Positions 17,842-26,167 of a stretch of DNA of 35,065 bases are shown piece after piece. Position 1 is the stretch's first letter. Each line of letters starts with the position of its first letter. The notes under the pieces were generated by a model, which worked only from the letters and a program-made list of their open reading frames with translations, was not told the origin of the DNA and did not search any database. Source of the DNA: Sandaracinus sp. Lineage in GTDB: Bacteria > Myxococcota_A > Polyangia > Polyangiales > Houyiibacteriaceae. The translations under genes and the position numbers were made by a program. The stretch spans positions 1 to 35,065 of the forward strand of contig JACKEH010000048.1 of NCBI GenBank assembly GCA_020633125.1, given 5' to 3'.

Positions 17842-19002
17842 TCAGCGATAACACATCAGACGCGTGCTTCCCGGCTGGCACGTGTACCCGGAGGGGCAGG
17901 TCAGGAACTCCGCGGTCGAGCCTTCGAAGCAACGCACGAACTGCGTGCGACCTTGGCGGCACGTGAAGCTCGAGATGCCGCTCCACGGTCCACACGTGCT
18001 CCGCGCCGCGCCGCCACAGTCTTCGGGGTTGAGGCGGTAGCCCGAATTGCACGACTCCAAGGCCTCGCCGTAGGCGCCGACGCGAATGCCTCGTCCGGTG
18101 GCGTCGCACCAACCGCATCCCGCCTTCGCGGTGGCTTCTTCGCAGGTCGACGACGCACACGGACCGTCGCCCATCGGCGGAGGCGGCGGGGGCGGCGGGT
18201 CCTCCGACATGCCCGCGTCGGGCGGAGGCGGCGGCGGGTCGGAGGGCATGCCCGAGCCGAACGAGTCGCCCCACGACGCTGCCGTCCGCTGCAGACGGTC
18301 GTGCACACGCGGCACGCTGCCGAAGATGTCGACGCCGCTGCCCACGTAGTAGCCGCTGTTGACGCGCAACACCGCGCCGGAGCCGAGCACCGTGGGACCG
18401 CCGCTGTCGCCGGGGCAGAGGTTCGTGGTGGTCGCGCCGAAGCTCGTCGTGATCTTCTGCTTCGCCCACGTCCCGCGGGTGCCGCGAGCCTGGCAGCCGT
18501 AGCCGTAGATCGTCATGGGCGTACCGCGCGAGGGGTCGGCCGAGGCGATGCCCGCGGCCGTCGCGACCGACGACGGCACCGCGCTCGCCAAACGCAGGAG
18601 CGCGACGTCGTCGGGACCGACGCTTCCACCGAAGCTGACGTAGCGCTCGATCGTGAAGCGCTGCGAATCGCCGGAGCTGCGCCGAATCTCGAACGTGCCG
18701 TAGCGACCGGGCGTCGTGCGCGTGCCGTAATCGACACAATGCGCCGCCGTGATCACGAGACGAGGACCGACGAGCGTCGCCGTGCAGCCGCTGATCGAAC
18801 CGACCTCCGGGCGTTCGTAGGTGTACGTGCCCGCGATCAGCTCCTCGGCGGCTCCTTCGAGCGGCGGTCGTTCGCCGAGCTCGACGGTGGTGCATCCGAC
18901 CCACGGGACGGCGCACGCCCAGGCCAGCACGAAGCGCCACGTTCCACGCGGACGCACCTCACCCACGACGCGCTCTTCGCGCGCCTCTCGGCGGTTCACC
19001 AT
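17842..19002 (-). CDS. Trypsin-like serine protease, lipid-anchored or secreted
   Basis: An S1-family (chymotrypsin-fold) protease of 386 residues counted from ATG 19002. The catalytic triad is complete: His in TAAHC (H88), Asp in DDVALLRL (D132) and Ser in PGDSGGP (S200). The N-terminus has a hydrophobic stretch ending in WVGCTT, so it is either a lipoprotein or a signal peptide; the long charged n-region suggests that a later GTG (18957) could be the true start. No typical zymogen activation motif was found. A Pro-rich linker (about residues 250-280) leads to a C-terminal Cys-rich domain with about ten cysteines (CGWCDATGRG, SCNSGYRLNPEDC, YTCQPGST). Such domains usually bind surfaces or inhibitors. 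The hairpin repeats at 17711-17838 lie just downstream. Confidence 0.92.
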   Translation of the reverse strand: MVNRREAREERVVGEVRPRGTWRFVLAWACAVPWVGCTTVELGERPPLEGAAEELIAGTYTYERPEVGSISGCTATLVGPRLVITAAHCVDYGTRTTPGRYGTFEIRRSSGDSQRFTIERYVSFGGSVGPDDVALLRLASAVPSSVATAAGIASADPSRGTPMTIYGYGCQARGTRGTWAKQKITTSFGATTTNLCPGDSGGPTVLGSGAVLRVNSGYYVGSGVDIFGSVPRVHDRLQRTAASWGDSFGSGMPSDPPPPPPDAGMSEDPPPPPPPPMGDGPCASSTCEEATAKAGCGWCDATGRGIRVGAYGEALESCNSGYRLNPEDCGGAARSTCGPWSGISSFTCRQGRTQFVRCFEGSTAEFLTCPSGYTCQPGSTRLMCYR

Positions 19003-19206
19003 CACGACCTCCACGCGCCCGAGGCGCGAGCCCCATCACCCGTCGGCACACACTCGACGGACGACGACCATCAGCCGGAGCCTCTCGAAAGAGGCCCCTT
19101 CACGAGGGGTCCGACGGGCTCCCGAATCACCCGCCGGCGTTGATGCCGAGCGAATCTCGCCCGACACCCCCCTAGTGCGAGGAAACTCTCGAAAGCGATC
19201 ACTCGC

Positions 19207-19238
19207 GACGGAAGAATTTTTCCAAAAGTCTTCCCGTC
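19207..19238. promoter_or_regulatory. T/A-rich inverted repeat upstream of the Omp85-fusion gene
   Basis: GGAAGA (19210-19215) pairs with TCTTCC (19229-19234), and inside it TTTT (19217-19220) pairs with AAAA (19224-19227) around a TCC loop, with one A·G mismatch. With a bulged C, GAC/GTC extends it. The dyad ends 35 bp before the ATG at 19274, in the T/A-richest part of the divergent gap. It could be an operator or a leader hairpin. Confidence 0.45.
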
Positions 19239-19273
19239 TCGACGTCCGCCCGCTTTGTCGGTAGAGCGCAGCG

Positions 19274-21961
19274 ATGGGGCTCGTTCGCCCGTTCGGCGTC
19301 GCGTTGGGGATGGCCATCCTCCTCGCCTCGCGCGCGCACGCGGACGATCCCGTGGTCCGTTCCGTCGAGGTCGAAGCGCGGCTGCAGGACGACGCCCTTC
19401 GTGGGGTCGTCCGTTTCGAGGTCACCTCCGACGGCGACCCGCTTCGCGTCTGGCTCTACTCGGACCGAAACGCGGTCGTGCCGTCGGCGATGGACCAACG
19501 TTCGAGCCGCTGGATCTTCCCTCGCGAACGCGACCTCGCACCCACGCGTGCGCGGGTCTCCGTCGACGGCGTCGCGCGTGAGGTCGAGCTGCGGCATGGC
19601 GCGGTGGGAGCGTCGCGTGGTCGCGACTTCGCCGGCTCGGACCTCGACGTGCCGCTCTCGGCCGGAGCTCACCACGTCGAGGTGCATTTCGCGTATCGCC
19701 TCCCCGAACGTTTCGGACGCCTCGGGCGCGTCGGCGACCGTCTGACCCTCACGGGCCCGTGGTACCCGCTGGCGCTGCGCGGCGACGCGCCGGTCGACGA
19801 CGTGCAGCATCGGGTGGACCTTCGATACGCGTCGACGCGTACGGCCGTCGCCCCGGGCGAACGGGGCGCGGTGCTCGCGCGTGGACACCTTCGACGACAT
19901 CGCGTCGGCACCTTCGTGCCCGTGGCGCTCGCCCCGCGCTGGCACCGGACCCTGCGCGACTTGCCCCACGGCCATTCGCTCGTCGTGCTCTCCGAGCACG
20001 CGCTCTCGGAGCCCCCCGGGCCCGACGCCCGAGGGATCTTCGCGCTCCGGGACCTCAACGAGATCTACGTGCTCGAGCAGCTCGAGCGCGTCGCCTCCGA
20101 CGTGGCCGAGACCTTGGCCCTCGTCGAAGAAGCGGGCTGCGCGGCGATCGAGCCGAGCTCCTTCGTGGTGGTGCTCGCTCCGTCGCGCACCGAGCTCGCG
20201 GCGAACGCGCCTGGGTTGGTGCTGGTCTCGGACCGTGCGTTCGAGATCCTGCCGCACGAGGTCGCGCGTGGGTTTCACGACCGCGCGATCCGTCGCGCGC
20301 TCTTTCGCGACGCGCTCTCACGCTGCGCCGCCAGCATGGCCGAGCCGGCCGCCGACCGCGCCTGGGCCCTCGACGTGCGTGCGGCTCTGCTCACCGATCT
20401 CGACGAGCACCGCCGCAGTGGACGCGCGCGTACCGCCCGTGAGCTGCTTGGTTGGGCGGGCTTTCATCCCGCCATCGACCAGCTGCTCTACGCGCCCCAG
20501 ACGGCGTTCCCCGACGTCTACTTCGCCGGCAGCGCCGAGCCCGACGCGTTTCGCGACGACCCCACGCACGCGCGCCGCCCGCTCTCGCGTGGGCGTCGCA
20601 TCCTCGCGATGGCTCTCGACGCGCTCGGCGAGGAGCGGCATCGCGCGTGGACGACGGCGTTGGTCGAACGACACGAGACCGCGCGCGCGGCGCTCGAACG
20701 ACTCGCGCCCGACGAAGCCGAGCACCTCGACGAATGGCTCGCCGCCGCGGGAACGCAGGTGAACTACCGGCTGGTGTCGGTGCAGAGCGAGACCCTGGAG
20801 AGCGGCCGACACCGGCACCGCGTCGTGGTCCGTCGCGAAGGCGACGTGCGGCACGAGCCGGTCGAGGTTCGCGTGACGACGCGACGTGGCGAGGTGACCG
20901 GCCGCTGGGACGGGCACGGCGACGAAGGCGTGGTCGAGGTCGAGACGGAAGGCGCGCTGCGCGACGTGCGGCTCGATCCCCGAGGGCGCCTCGTGCAGAG
21001 CGCCGAGGTCGCGGGCGATCATCCGCTCGCCGACGACGCGACCTCGCACCCTTGGAGACCGCCGGTCGTCCAGGGCTTCAACCTCGCGTACGGCGCGACC
21101 GAGAACGCTTGGATCGGTTTTCTCGACGTCGCGCTTCGCCGCCAATACGTGACGAACTCCACCCTCGCGCTGCGCGCCTCGACCGATCCCCGCAGCACCG
21201 GCGGCTTGCTTCGTTGGGTGCGTGGGCTCGGTCGCGCGCGCGACACGAATGCGCGCCGCGGCTACCTCTCTCCCGGCGTCACCTTCGACCGCCTGCACGA
21301 AGGCTTCGCGGGCGACGAATCGCCGGGAGGATGGCGCGTCGGCGCGCAGCTCGTCGGGGGCTACAGCTCGTTGCGTTGGTTCCTCGACCCTCGCGCGGGC
21401 GCGAGCCTCTCGGCCAGCCTCGGGACGAGCCTCGCCTTTCGAGACGACGACACCCGAACGTGGACCGTGAACGGCGGCGTCCGCGGGAACCTCACGTTAC
21501 CGCTCGGTCTTCGCGGCACGTTGGTGCTGGTGGGCGGCGCGAGCGGGGTGCTCGGCGACCCGCTCCCGGGCGAACGCCCCGGTCTCGGCGGGCGTTTCTT
21601 GTTGCGTGGCTACCAGAACGGCGAGGTCCTCGGGCGAGGTCGCGCCTTCGCGGTCGCCGAGGCGCGCTTCACGCCGACCGTGACGTCCGACCTCGCGATC
21701 AACCTGCTGCACGTCGTGTGGGTGCGGGAGATTCAGCTCGCCGCCTTCGCCGGCGGAGGTCTCGTCTTCGACGCCAGCGACGGCCGAGACGTCGCACCCG
21801 GCGCCGAGGTCGGAGGCGGGTTGCGCGTGCACTTCGAGTACGGCGGCGTGCAGCCGGCCGTGCTCGCGATCGACGTGGCGGTCCCGCTCGTGCGCACCGA
21901 AGAAGCGAGCCGAACGCTCGCGCCTTTCACGACCATCGTGGCGTTCGAGCAGTACTACTGA
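19274..21961 (+). CDS. M1-peptidase-like (inactive) ectodomain fused to an Omp85-type barrel
   Basis: An 895-residue outer-membrane protein. The signal peptide MGLVRPFGVALGMAILLASRAHA is cleaved near residue 23. Residues about 25-240 match the N-terminal β-domain of M1 peptidases; the stretch PLSAGAHHVEVHFAYRLPE then GPWYPLAL parallels LSPGERITLNVRF…QWFPKLA of the M1 enzyme encoded at 10334. The gluzincin zinc site is broken: where HExxH is expected it reads HEVAR (328-332), and the position of the third ligand is C351. Residues about 500-590 resemble the M1 C-terminal β-sandwich. From about 600 a β-barrel follows with an Omp85 L6-loop motif, LRGY (R778), then GRAFAVAEARF; the protein ends in tyrosines (FEQYY). 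The M1 homology is by eye. Architecture resembles type Vd patatin-Omp85 proteins. Activity is unknown, probably binding. Confidence 0.75.
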   Translation: MGLVRPFGVALGMAILLASRAHADDPVVRSVEVEARLQDDALRGVVRFEVTSDGDPLRVWLYSDRNAVVPSAMDQRSSRWIFPRERDLAPTRARVSVDGVAREVELRHGAVGASRGRDFAGSDLDVPLSAGAHHVEVHFAYRLPERFGRLGRVGDRLTLTGPWYPLALRGDAPVDDVQHRVDLRYASTRTAVAPGERGAVLARGHLRRHRVGTFVPVALAPRWHRTLRDLPHGHSLVVLSEHALSEPPGPDARGIFALRDLNEIYVLEQLERVASDVAETLALVEEAGCAAIEPSSFVVVLAPSRTELAANAPGLVLVSDRAFEILPHEVARGFHDRAIRRALFRDALSRCAASMAEPAADRAWALDVRAALLTDLDEHRRSGRARTARELLGWAGFHPAIDQLLYAPQTAFPDVYFAGSAEPDAFRDDPTHARRPLSRGRRILAMALDALGEERHRAWTTALVERHETARAALERLAPDEAEHLDEWLAAAGTQVNYRLVSVQSETLESGRHRHRVVVRREGDVRHEPVEVRVTTRRGEVTGRWDGHGDEGVVEVETEGALRDVRLDPRGRLVQSAEVAGDHPLADDATSHPWRPPVVQGFNLAYGATENAWIGFLDVALRRQYVTNSTLALRASTDPRSTGGLLRWVRGLGRARDTNARRGYLSPGVTFDRLHEGFAGDESPGGWRVGAQLVGGYSSLRWFLDPRAGASLSASLGTSLAFRDDDTRTWTVNGGVRGNLTLPLGLRGTLVLVGGASGVLGDPLPGERPGLGGRFLLRGYQNGEVLGRGRAFAVAEARFTPTVTSDLAINLLHVVWVREIQLAAFAGGGLVFDASDGRDVAPGAEVGGGLRVHFEYGGVQPAVLAIDVAVPLVRTEEASRTLAPFTTIVAFEQYY

Positions 21962-22007
21962 GAGCACCCGGCACTTGCACGGTTCCGCGCAACGGACCTC
22001 GGTGCTC
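21962..22007 (+). terminator. Weak hairpin after the Omp85-fusion gene
   Basis: GAGCACC (21962-21968) can pair with GGTGCTC (22001-22007), starting directly after the stop. The 32-base loop is large and no T-tract follows, so this is only a candidate 3' structure. Confidence 0.2.
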
Positions 22008-22061
22008 GGAGCTCTCGCGACCTGCGCAGGACGACACGCTCGTGGTGATATCTTGCACGGG

Positions 22062-23054
22062 ATGGAACCGTCCGACCTCGGCATGCTCGCTCACCTCGAC
22101 GCGCTCCTACAGGAGGGCAGCGTCACCCGCGCCGCGAAGCGGGTCGGGCTCTCGACGCCAGCGATGAGCCATTCGCTCGCGCGAATCCGGGAGCGGCTCG
22201 GCGACCCGATTCTGGTCCGCGCGGGACGCGGCATGATCCTGACCCCACGCGCGGAATCACTGCGCGAGCGGGTGCACACGCTCGTGGAGGAAGCACGGCA
22301 GACGCTCGAAGCCGAAGGGCCGTTCGTCGCCGAAGAGCTCGAGCGCACCTTCGTGGTGCACGCCACCGACTACGTGCTCGGCATGCTCGGGCCGAGCCTC
22401 GACCGACGGCTCGCCGCGGAGGCCCCCCGCGCGAACCTTCGCTTCGTCCCGAACACCCCCGACGACGCCGAGGCGCTTCGCGACGGCAGCTCCGACCTGG
22501 CCGTGGGCATCTACGGCGACCTGCCGCAAGAGATGCGCAGCCGGGTTCTACTGACGGATCGTTTCGTCTTGGTTTGCAGGGAGAATCACCCCGTCCTGAA
22601 GCGACGACCGAGCCTCGAGCGCTACGCCGCGCTCGACCACGTGCAGGTGGCCCCGCGTGGCCTTCCGGGCGGGTACATCGACGACGAGCTCGCGGCGCGT
22701 GGCCTGAGCCGGCGAGTGGCGCGCGCGATGCCCTACTTCTCGAGCGCGCTGCAGCTCGTGGCGACCACCGACTACGTGCTCACGGTCTCCGAGCGCTACT
22801 CGCGCGCACACGCGCGCGCCTTGGCCCTGCAGATCGTCGAGGTGCCACTCGAGCTTCGGCCGTACGCGCTCTCACTGGTCTGGCATCCACGCTTCGACGG
22901 AGACGCCGCGCACCGATTCCTTCGCGAGCGCTTCGTCGACGCGGCGGCCGAAATCGCGGCGGACAAGCACGCCTCGCCGCGCACCCGTCTCGACCCGACG
23001 GATCCGACCTCGGGTCAGCGGCGCAAGCGCCCCCGGCGCGCCCGCGACACATGA
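22062..23054 (+). CDS. LysR-family transcriptional regulator
   Basis: A 330-residue regulator of the LysR type. The N-terminal winged helix-turn-helix spans about residues 4-63 (EGSVTRAAKRVGLSTPAMSH, then LGDPILVRAGRGMILTPRA). The C-terminal part is the two-lobed effector-binding domain (ATDYVLGMLGP, DLAVGIYGDLP, then RENHPVL), with the ligand cleft typical of NahR/LinR-like members, which bind aromatic or small organic effectors. ATG 22062 is preferred because the HTH starts a few residues later; an upstream ATG at 21975 would add an unlikely Cys/Gly-rich leader. The C-terminal 25 residues are basic and low-complexity. The next gene, coding for a DJ-1-type protein, starts 112 bp away, with a palindrome directly after this stop. 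Confidence 0.95.
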   Translation: MEPSDLGMLAHLDALLQEGSVTRAAKRVGLSTPAMSHSLARIRERLGDPILVRAGRGMILTPRAESLRERVHTLVEEARQTLEAEGPFVAEELERTFVVHATDYVLGMLGPSLDRRLAAEAPRANLRFVPNTPDDAEALRDGSSDLAVGIYGDLPQEMRSRVLLTDRFVLVCRENHPVLKRRPSLERYAALDHVQVAPRGLPGGYIDDELAARGLSRRVARAMPYFSSALQLVATTDYVLTVSERYSRAHARALALQIVEVPLELRPYALSLVWHPRFDGDAAHRFLRERFVDAAAEIAADKHASPRTRLDPTDPTSGQRRKRPRRARDT

Positions 23055-23055
23055 C

Positions 23056-23070
23056 TTGCACATGATGCAA
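23056..23070. promoter_or_regulatory. LysR-type operator candidate
   Basis: The perfect 15-bp palindrome TTGCACATGATGCAA contains the T-N11-A core of LysR boxes (T23057, A23069). It begins one base after the lysR stop and lies 96 bp upstream of the DJ-1-like gene. The half-site TTGCAC also occurs at 21975-21980 and 22053-22058, in front of the regulator gene, suggesting autoregulation. Binding is inferred. Confidence 0.55.
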
Positions 23071-23165
23071 CTACCACTTCCATGACTTTCGCTGGCCGCA
23101 AGTCGATCGCGACCCGAGAGTGCGTCCGTCGCCGCCCCCCTCCCCGCGTCGTCGGAGCACGAACG

Positions 23166-23912
23166 ATGAGCGCGAATCCGAACGTCACCCGCGAAGACCG
23201 CAAGAAGCGAATCCTGATCGTGGCGGCCAACCCGGCCGTCTCCACCGTCACGAAGTGGCCGGTGGGTTTCTGGTGGGCCGAGCTCACCCACCCGTATTGG
23301 GTGTTCTCCGGGGCCGGCTACGAAGTCGAGATTCGGAGCCCGAACGGCGGCGCGCTGCAGGCCGACTCCTACTCGGACCCCGAAGACGAAAGCGGCTACT
23401 CCGCCGACGACGTCTTGTCGTTGGGGTTCAAGAAGTCGGCGAAGCACCGCGCGCTGATCGAAGACACGAAGAGCCTCGCGGACGTCGATCCCACCGCGTA
23501 CGACGCCATCTTCGTCACTGGCGGCCAATCCCCGATGTTCACCTTTCGTGGCAACGAGGCGCTGCAACGCCTGGTCGCGGCGTTCTACGAGGCGGGCAAG
23601 GTCACGGCGTTGGTCTGCCACGGCACGTGCCTTCTGCTCGAGACGAAGCTCGGCAGCGGTGAGCTGCTGGTGAAGGGCAAGACCTGGACGGGCTTCGCGA
23701 ACTCGGAAGAGCGTTTCGCGGACTCGTTCGTGGGCATGCGCATCCAACCCTTCTGGATCGAGGACGAAGCACGGAAGCTCGAAGGCACGAACTTCGTCGT
23801 CGACCAAGCGTTCCGTGCTTTCGCGGTGCGTGACGGTCGACTCGTCACCGGACAGCAGCAGTTCTCCGGCGCGGCCGCGGCGGAGCTCGTCGTCGAAGCG
23901 TTGGGGCGTTGA
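23166..23912 (+). CDS. DJ-1/PfpI-family (class I glutamine amidotransferase-like) protein
   Basis: A 248-residue cytosolic protein of the DJ-1/PfpI superfamily, close to the Hsp31/glyoxalase III group. The nucleophile elbow is ALVCHGTCLLL with C151; the glutamate that tunes it is probably E39 in FWWAEL. The segment VTGGQSPMFTF (118-127) corresponds to the usual GGHGxMxDx, with altered residues, so substrate specificity may differ. The final part has PFWIEDEARKLEG and VRDGRLVTGQQQFS, typical of the family. ATG 23166 starts the conserved part; an in-frame ATG at 23082 would lie across the putative operator. Likely roles are methylglyoxal or reactive-carbonyl detoxification or chaperone activity, under the adjacent LysR regulator. 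The next gene starts one base after this stop. Confidence 0.93.
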   Translation: MSANPNVTREDRKKRILIVAANPAVSTVTKWPVGFWWAELTHPYWVFSGAGYEVEIRSPNGGALQADSYSDPEDESGYSADDVLSLGFKKSAKHRALIEDTKSLADVDPTAYDAIFVTGGQSPMFTFRGNEALQRLVAAFYEAGKVTALVCHGTCLLLETKLGSGELLVKGKTWTGFANSEERFADSFVGMRIQPFWIEDEARKLEGTNFVVDQAFRAFAVRDGRLVTGQQQFSGAAAAELVVEALGR

Positions 23913-23913
23913 G

Positions 23914-24417
23914 ATGACGCCCGAGGACTTCGTCGCCCTCGCGCTCGCCACCCCGCTGCAGAGCGGCCCGGCGCAGTTCGGCTACGCCATGCGGGTCGCG
24001 TCGGACCGACGTGATCCTCCGGGCGTGATCGCGCTGACCTGGATCGCCGCCGCCGACGAGGGCGAACGAGAGCGCATTCGCGCGCACTCGAAGCGCAACG
24101 TGGAGGACTTCCTCGCGGAGCCTGGCTTCCTCTCGATCGTCACCGGTTTTCTCGGGCTGCGCGGGTTCACGGTCACGGCGTGGGTCGACGAAGACTCCAT
24201 GAAGCGCGCGCTCGCGAAGCACCACGCCGAAGCGATGCGAGAGCTCTTCTCGCAGGACTTCGTCGCGAGCGTGTGGACCAGCGTCTGGACGCCGACGCGA
24301 ATGAACCGCCTCTGGGTTCGGTGCACGAGCTGCGGGGCGCTGGAGGACGTGAACGACGACCACCGCGCGTGCTCCCGTTGCGAGGCCATGCTGCCGGAAC
24401 GCCCGGCGTTCTGGTGA
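23914..24417 (+). CDS. Uncharacterised protein with C-terminal zinc ribbon
   Basis: A 167-residue soluble protein that starts one base after the DJ-1-like gene's stop, so it is almost certainly co-transcribed. Residues about 35-115 look like an ABM-type ferredoxin-like domain (GVIALTWIAAA; then FLSIVTGFLGLRGFTVTAW; then helix KHHAEAMRELF), a fold often used by small monooxygenases and dimeric stress proteins. Residues 137-156 form a zinc ribbon with CTSC and CSRC. The pairing of these two parts is not one I recognise. Given the regulator and neighbour, a role in handling a small organic or reactive compound is plausible but unproven. Confidence 0.8.
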   Translation: MTPEDFVALALATPLQSGPAQFGYAMRVASDRRDPPGVIALTWIAAADEGERERIRAHSKRNVEDFLAEPGFLSIVTGFLGLRGFTVTAWVDEDSMKRALAKHHAEAMRELFSQDFVASVWTSVWTPTRMNRLWVRCTSCGALEDVNDDHRACSRCEAMLPERPAFW

Positions 24418-24442
24418 CTCGACGAGCGCCCTCCAACGGCTT

Positions 24443-24464
24443 CGATCCGTCCACGTGGGGATCG
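24443..24464. terminator. Weak hairpin between convergent genes
   Basis: CGATCC (24443-24448) pairs with GGATCG (24459-24464) around a 10-base loop in the 70-bp gap between the zinc-ribbon gene and the convergent kinase gene. There is no T-tract. It is a candidate bidirectional 3' structure only. Confidence 0.25.
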
Positions 24465-24487
24465 CTCGCTCGGGGGCGTGAATTCGC

Positions 24488-26008
24488 TCAGGTCGACCAG
24501 CTGATCTCGACGCGGTCGCGCTCGTCGCCGAGCGCCCCCGCCTTCGTCAGTCGCGCCTCGACGTCGCGCCCGCCCGCCTGCGCGAGCGCTTCGTCGAGGA
24601 ACCCGACGAAGACCACGCTACGCGCGAGCATCGGCGCCGGGTGATCGACTTCCAGGACGCCGTAGCCGCGGCCAATCTCCGCGATGCGAGCCTTCCCGTC
24701 GCGAAAGAACGAGGTCCAGCGCTCGGCGGCCGCTCCGATCACGAGCTCGGGCGACGCGAAGCGCGCGCCTCGGGTCGCCAACGCACGTCCCGCTTCGGCG
24801 AGCAGGCGCCGGTCGCCACGACCGAGCGCGCGGTCGACGGACTCGACGAAGGCCAACCAACGTCCTTCCCCCCAACCGTCGCGGCGTGGTGGCCACGCGA
24901 GGCCCTCCGCCTTCGCGCCGGCCGCCAGCGCTTCGCGCGTGGTGCGCTTCTCGAGAACCTCGACGAGCGCACCGACGACGTCCACCCCGAGCACACCGGC
25001 ACCGCCCGTGTCCTTCGTGGGCGTGTCTTTGGACGCCGCGGCCTCGCGCTCGCGGAGCGCACGGAGGTCGACGGTGAAGGTGTCGGTCGGCTCGGGGAGG
25101 TCGTCCGTGAAGCTCGCGCCGAACGGCACGAGGGCTTCGAGCATCGCGCGCGCCGACGGGAAACGTTGGCTCGCTTCCTTCGCCATCGCCTGGAGCACCA
25201 CGTCTTCGAGGCCGGCGGGCAGGTCTTTGCGGAACGCACGCAGCGGCGGAGGAGGATCGGCCACGATCGCGCGGCAGAGATCGGCGAGGTTCGATTCGAC
25301 GAAGGGTCGGTTGCCGGCCAGGAGCTCGTAGAGCAAGACGCCCGCCGCGTAGATGTCGACGCGCGCGTCGCGGCCCATCGTCGCGCCGCTCAGCTGCTCG
25401 GGGCTCGCGTAGTAGGGCGTCGTCATCGCCCGACCGATCGGCGTCAGCTCGGCGCCGGGGGCACGCGCTGCGCTCTCCACGAACGCCGCGATGCCGAAGT
25501 CGAGGATCTTCACGAAGTCCTCGCGGCCGCTCTCGACCGTGAGCAACACGTTCTCGGGTTTGAGATCGCGGTGGACCACGCCACGCTCGTGCACCGCTTC
25601 GAGCCCCGCGAGGATCTGGCCCATCACGTGACACGCGCGCCGCGCCTCGAGCGGGCCCCTCACACGCACGAGCTCGGCCAGGCTCTTTCCGCGGACGTAC
25701 TCCATCACGAGGAAAGGCGCGCCGTCGTCGCCCACGCCCATGTCGAGCACCGACACGACATGCGGATGATCCACGCTCGCCGCGACCCGCGCTTCGCGTT
25801 GGAAACGCGCGAGCGTCACGCCGTCGTCGGCGAGGTGCGGGTGGAGCACCTTGACCGCGACCGTGCGTCCGACCGCGGTGTTCTCGGCTTTGTAGACCGC
25901 GCCCATGCCGCCCGTGCCGAGCAGGCGCTTGATGCGGTACTTGCCCCCCACGAGCGTACCCACGTGGTGGTGGCGAGGAGGCTTCGGCGGTCGCGTGGCC
26001 GGCGTCAT
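24488..26008 (-). CDS. Hanks-type Ser/Thr protein kinase with C-terminal sensor-like domain
   Basis: A 506-residue soluble protein kinase. Catalytic features: glycine loop GTGGMGAVY (31-39), K53 in VAVKVL, catalytic loop HRDLKPEN (146-153), DFG (170-172) and SPEQL in the activation segment, then a full C-lobe. All residues needed for activity are present. After a linker (about 315-340), residues 345-506 make a helical domain resembling the single-domain myxobacterial sensors of about 180 residues (DUF2378-like: FVESVDRALGRGD, then RIAEIGRGYGVLEV, then VVFVGFLDEALAQAG). That assignment is uncertain. There is no TM segment, so it acts in the cytoplasm. It ends convergently against the zinc-ribbon gene and starts 159 bp downstream of a second kinase gene on the same strand. 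Confidence 0.95.
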   Translation of the reverse strand: MTPATRPPKPPRHHHVGTLVGGKYRIKRLLGTGGMGAVYKAENTAVGRTVAVKVLHPHLADDGVTLARFQREARVAASVDHPHVVSVLDMGVGDDGAPFLVMEYVRGKSLAELVRVRGPLEARRACHVMGQILAGLEAVHERGVVHRDLKPENVLLTVESGREDFVKILDFGIAAFVESAARAPGAELTPIGRAMTTPYYASPEQLSGATMGRDARVDIYAAGVLLYELLAGNRPFVESNLADLCRAIVADPPPPLRAFRKDLPAGLEDVVLQAMAKEASQRFPSARAMLEALVPFGASFTDDLPEPTDTFTVDLRALREREAAASKDTPTKDTGGAGVLGVDVVGALVEVLEKRTTREALAAGAKAEGLAWPPRRDGWGEGRWLAFVESVDRALGRGDRRLLAEAGRALATRGARFASPELVIGAAAERWTSFFRDGKARIAEIGRGYGVLEVDHPAPMLARSVVFVGFLDEALAQAGGRDVEARLTKAGALGDERDRVEISWST

Positions 26009-26167
26009 CAGCGGACGACGAGGATACCCGGCAAGGCATGGGTCGCGAAACGCCGTTCCTCCAACAAAGCCTGCGGGTCCGGGAAACGCACGACTTCCGC
26101 GGCTGGAAAAGACGCACCAATCACGGACGTCCCGTCGTTCGACGGGGTCGAAGCGCGTCGCGTTGGC

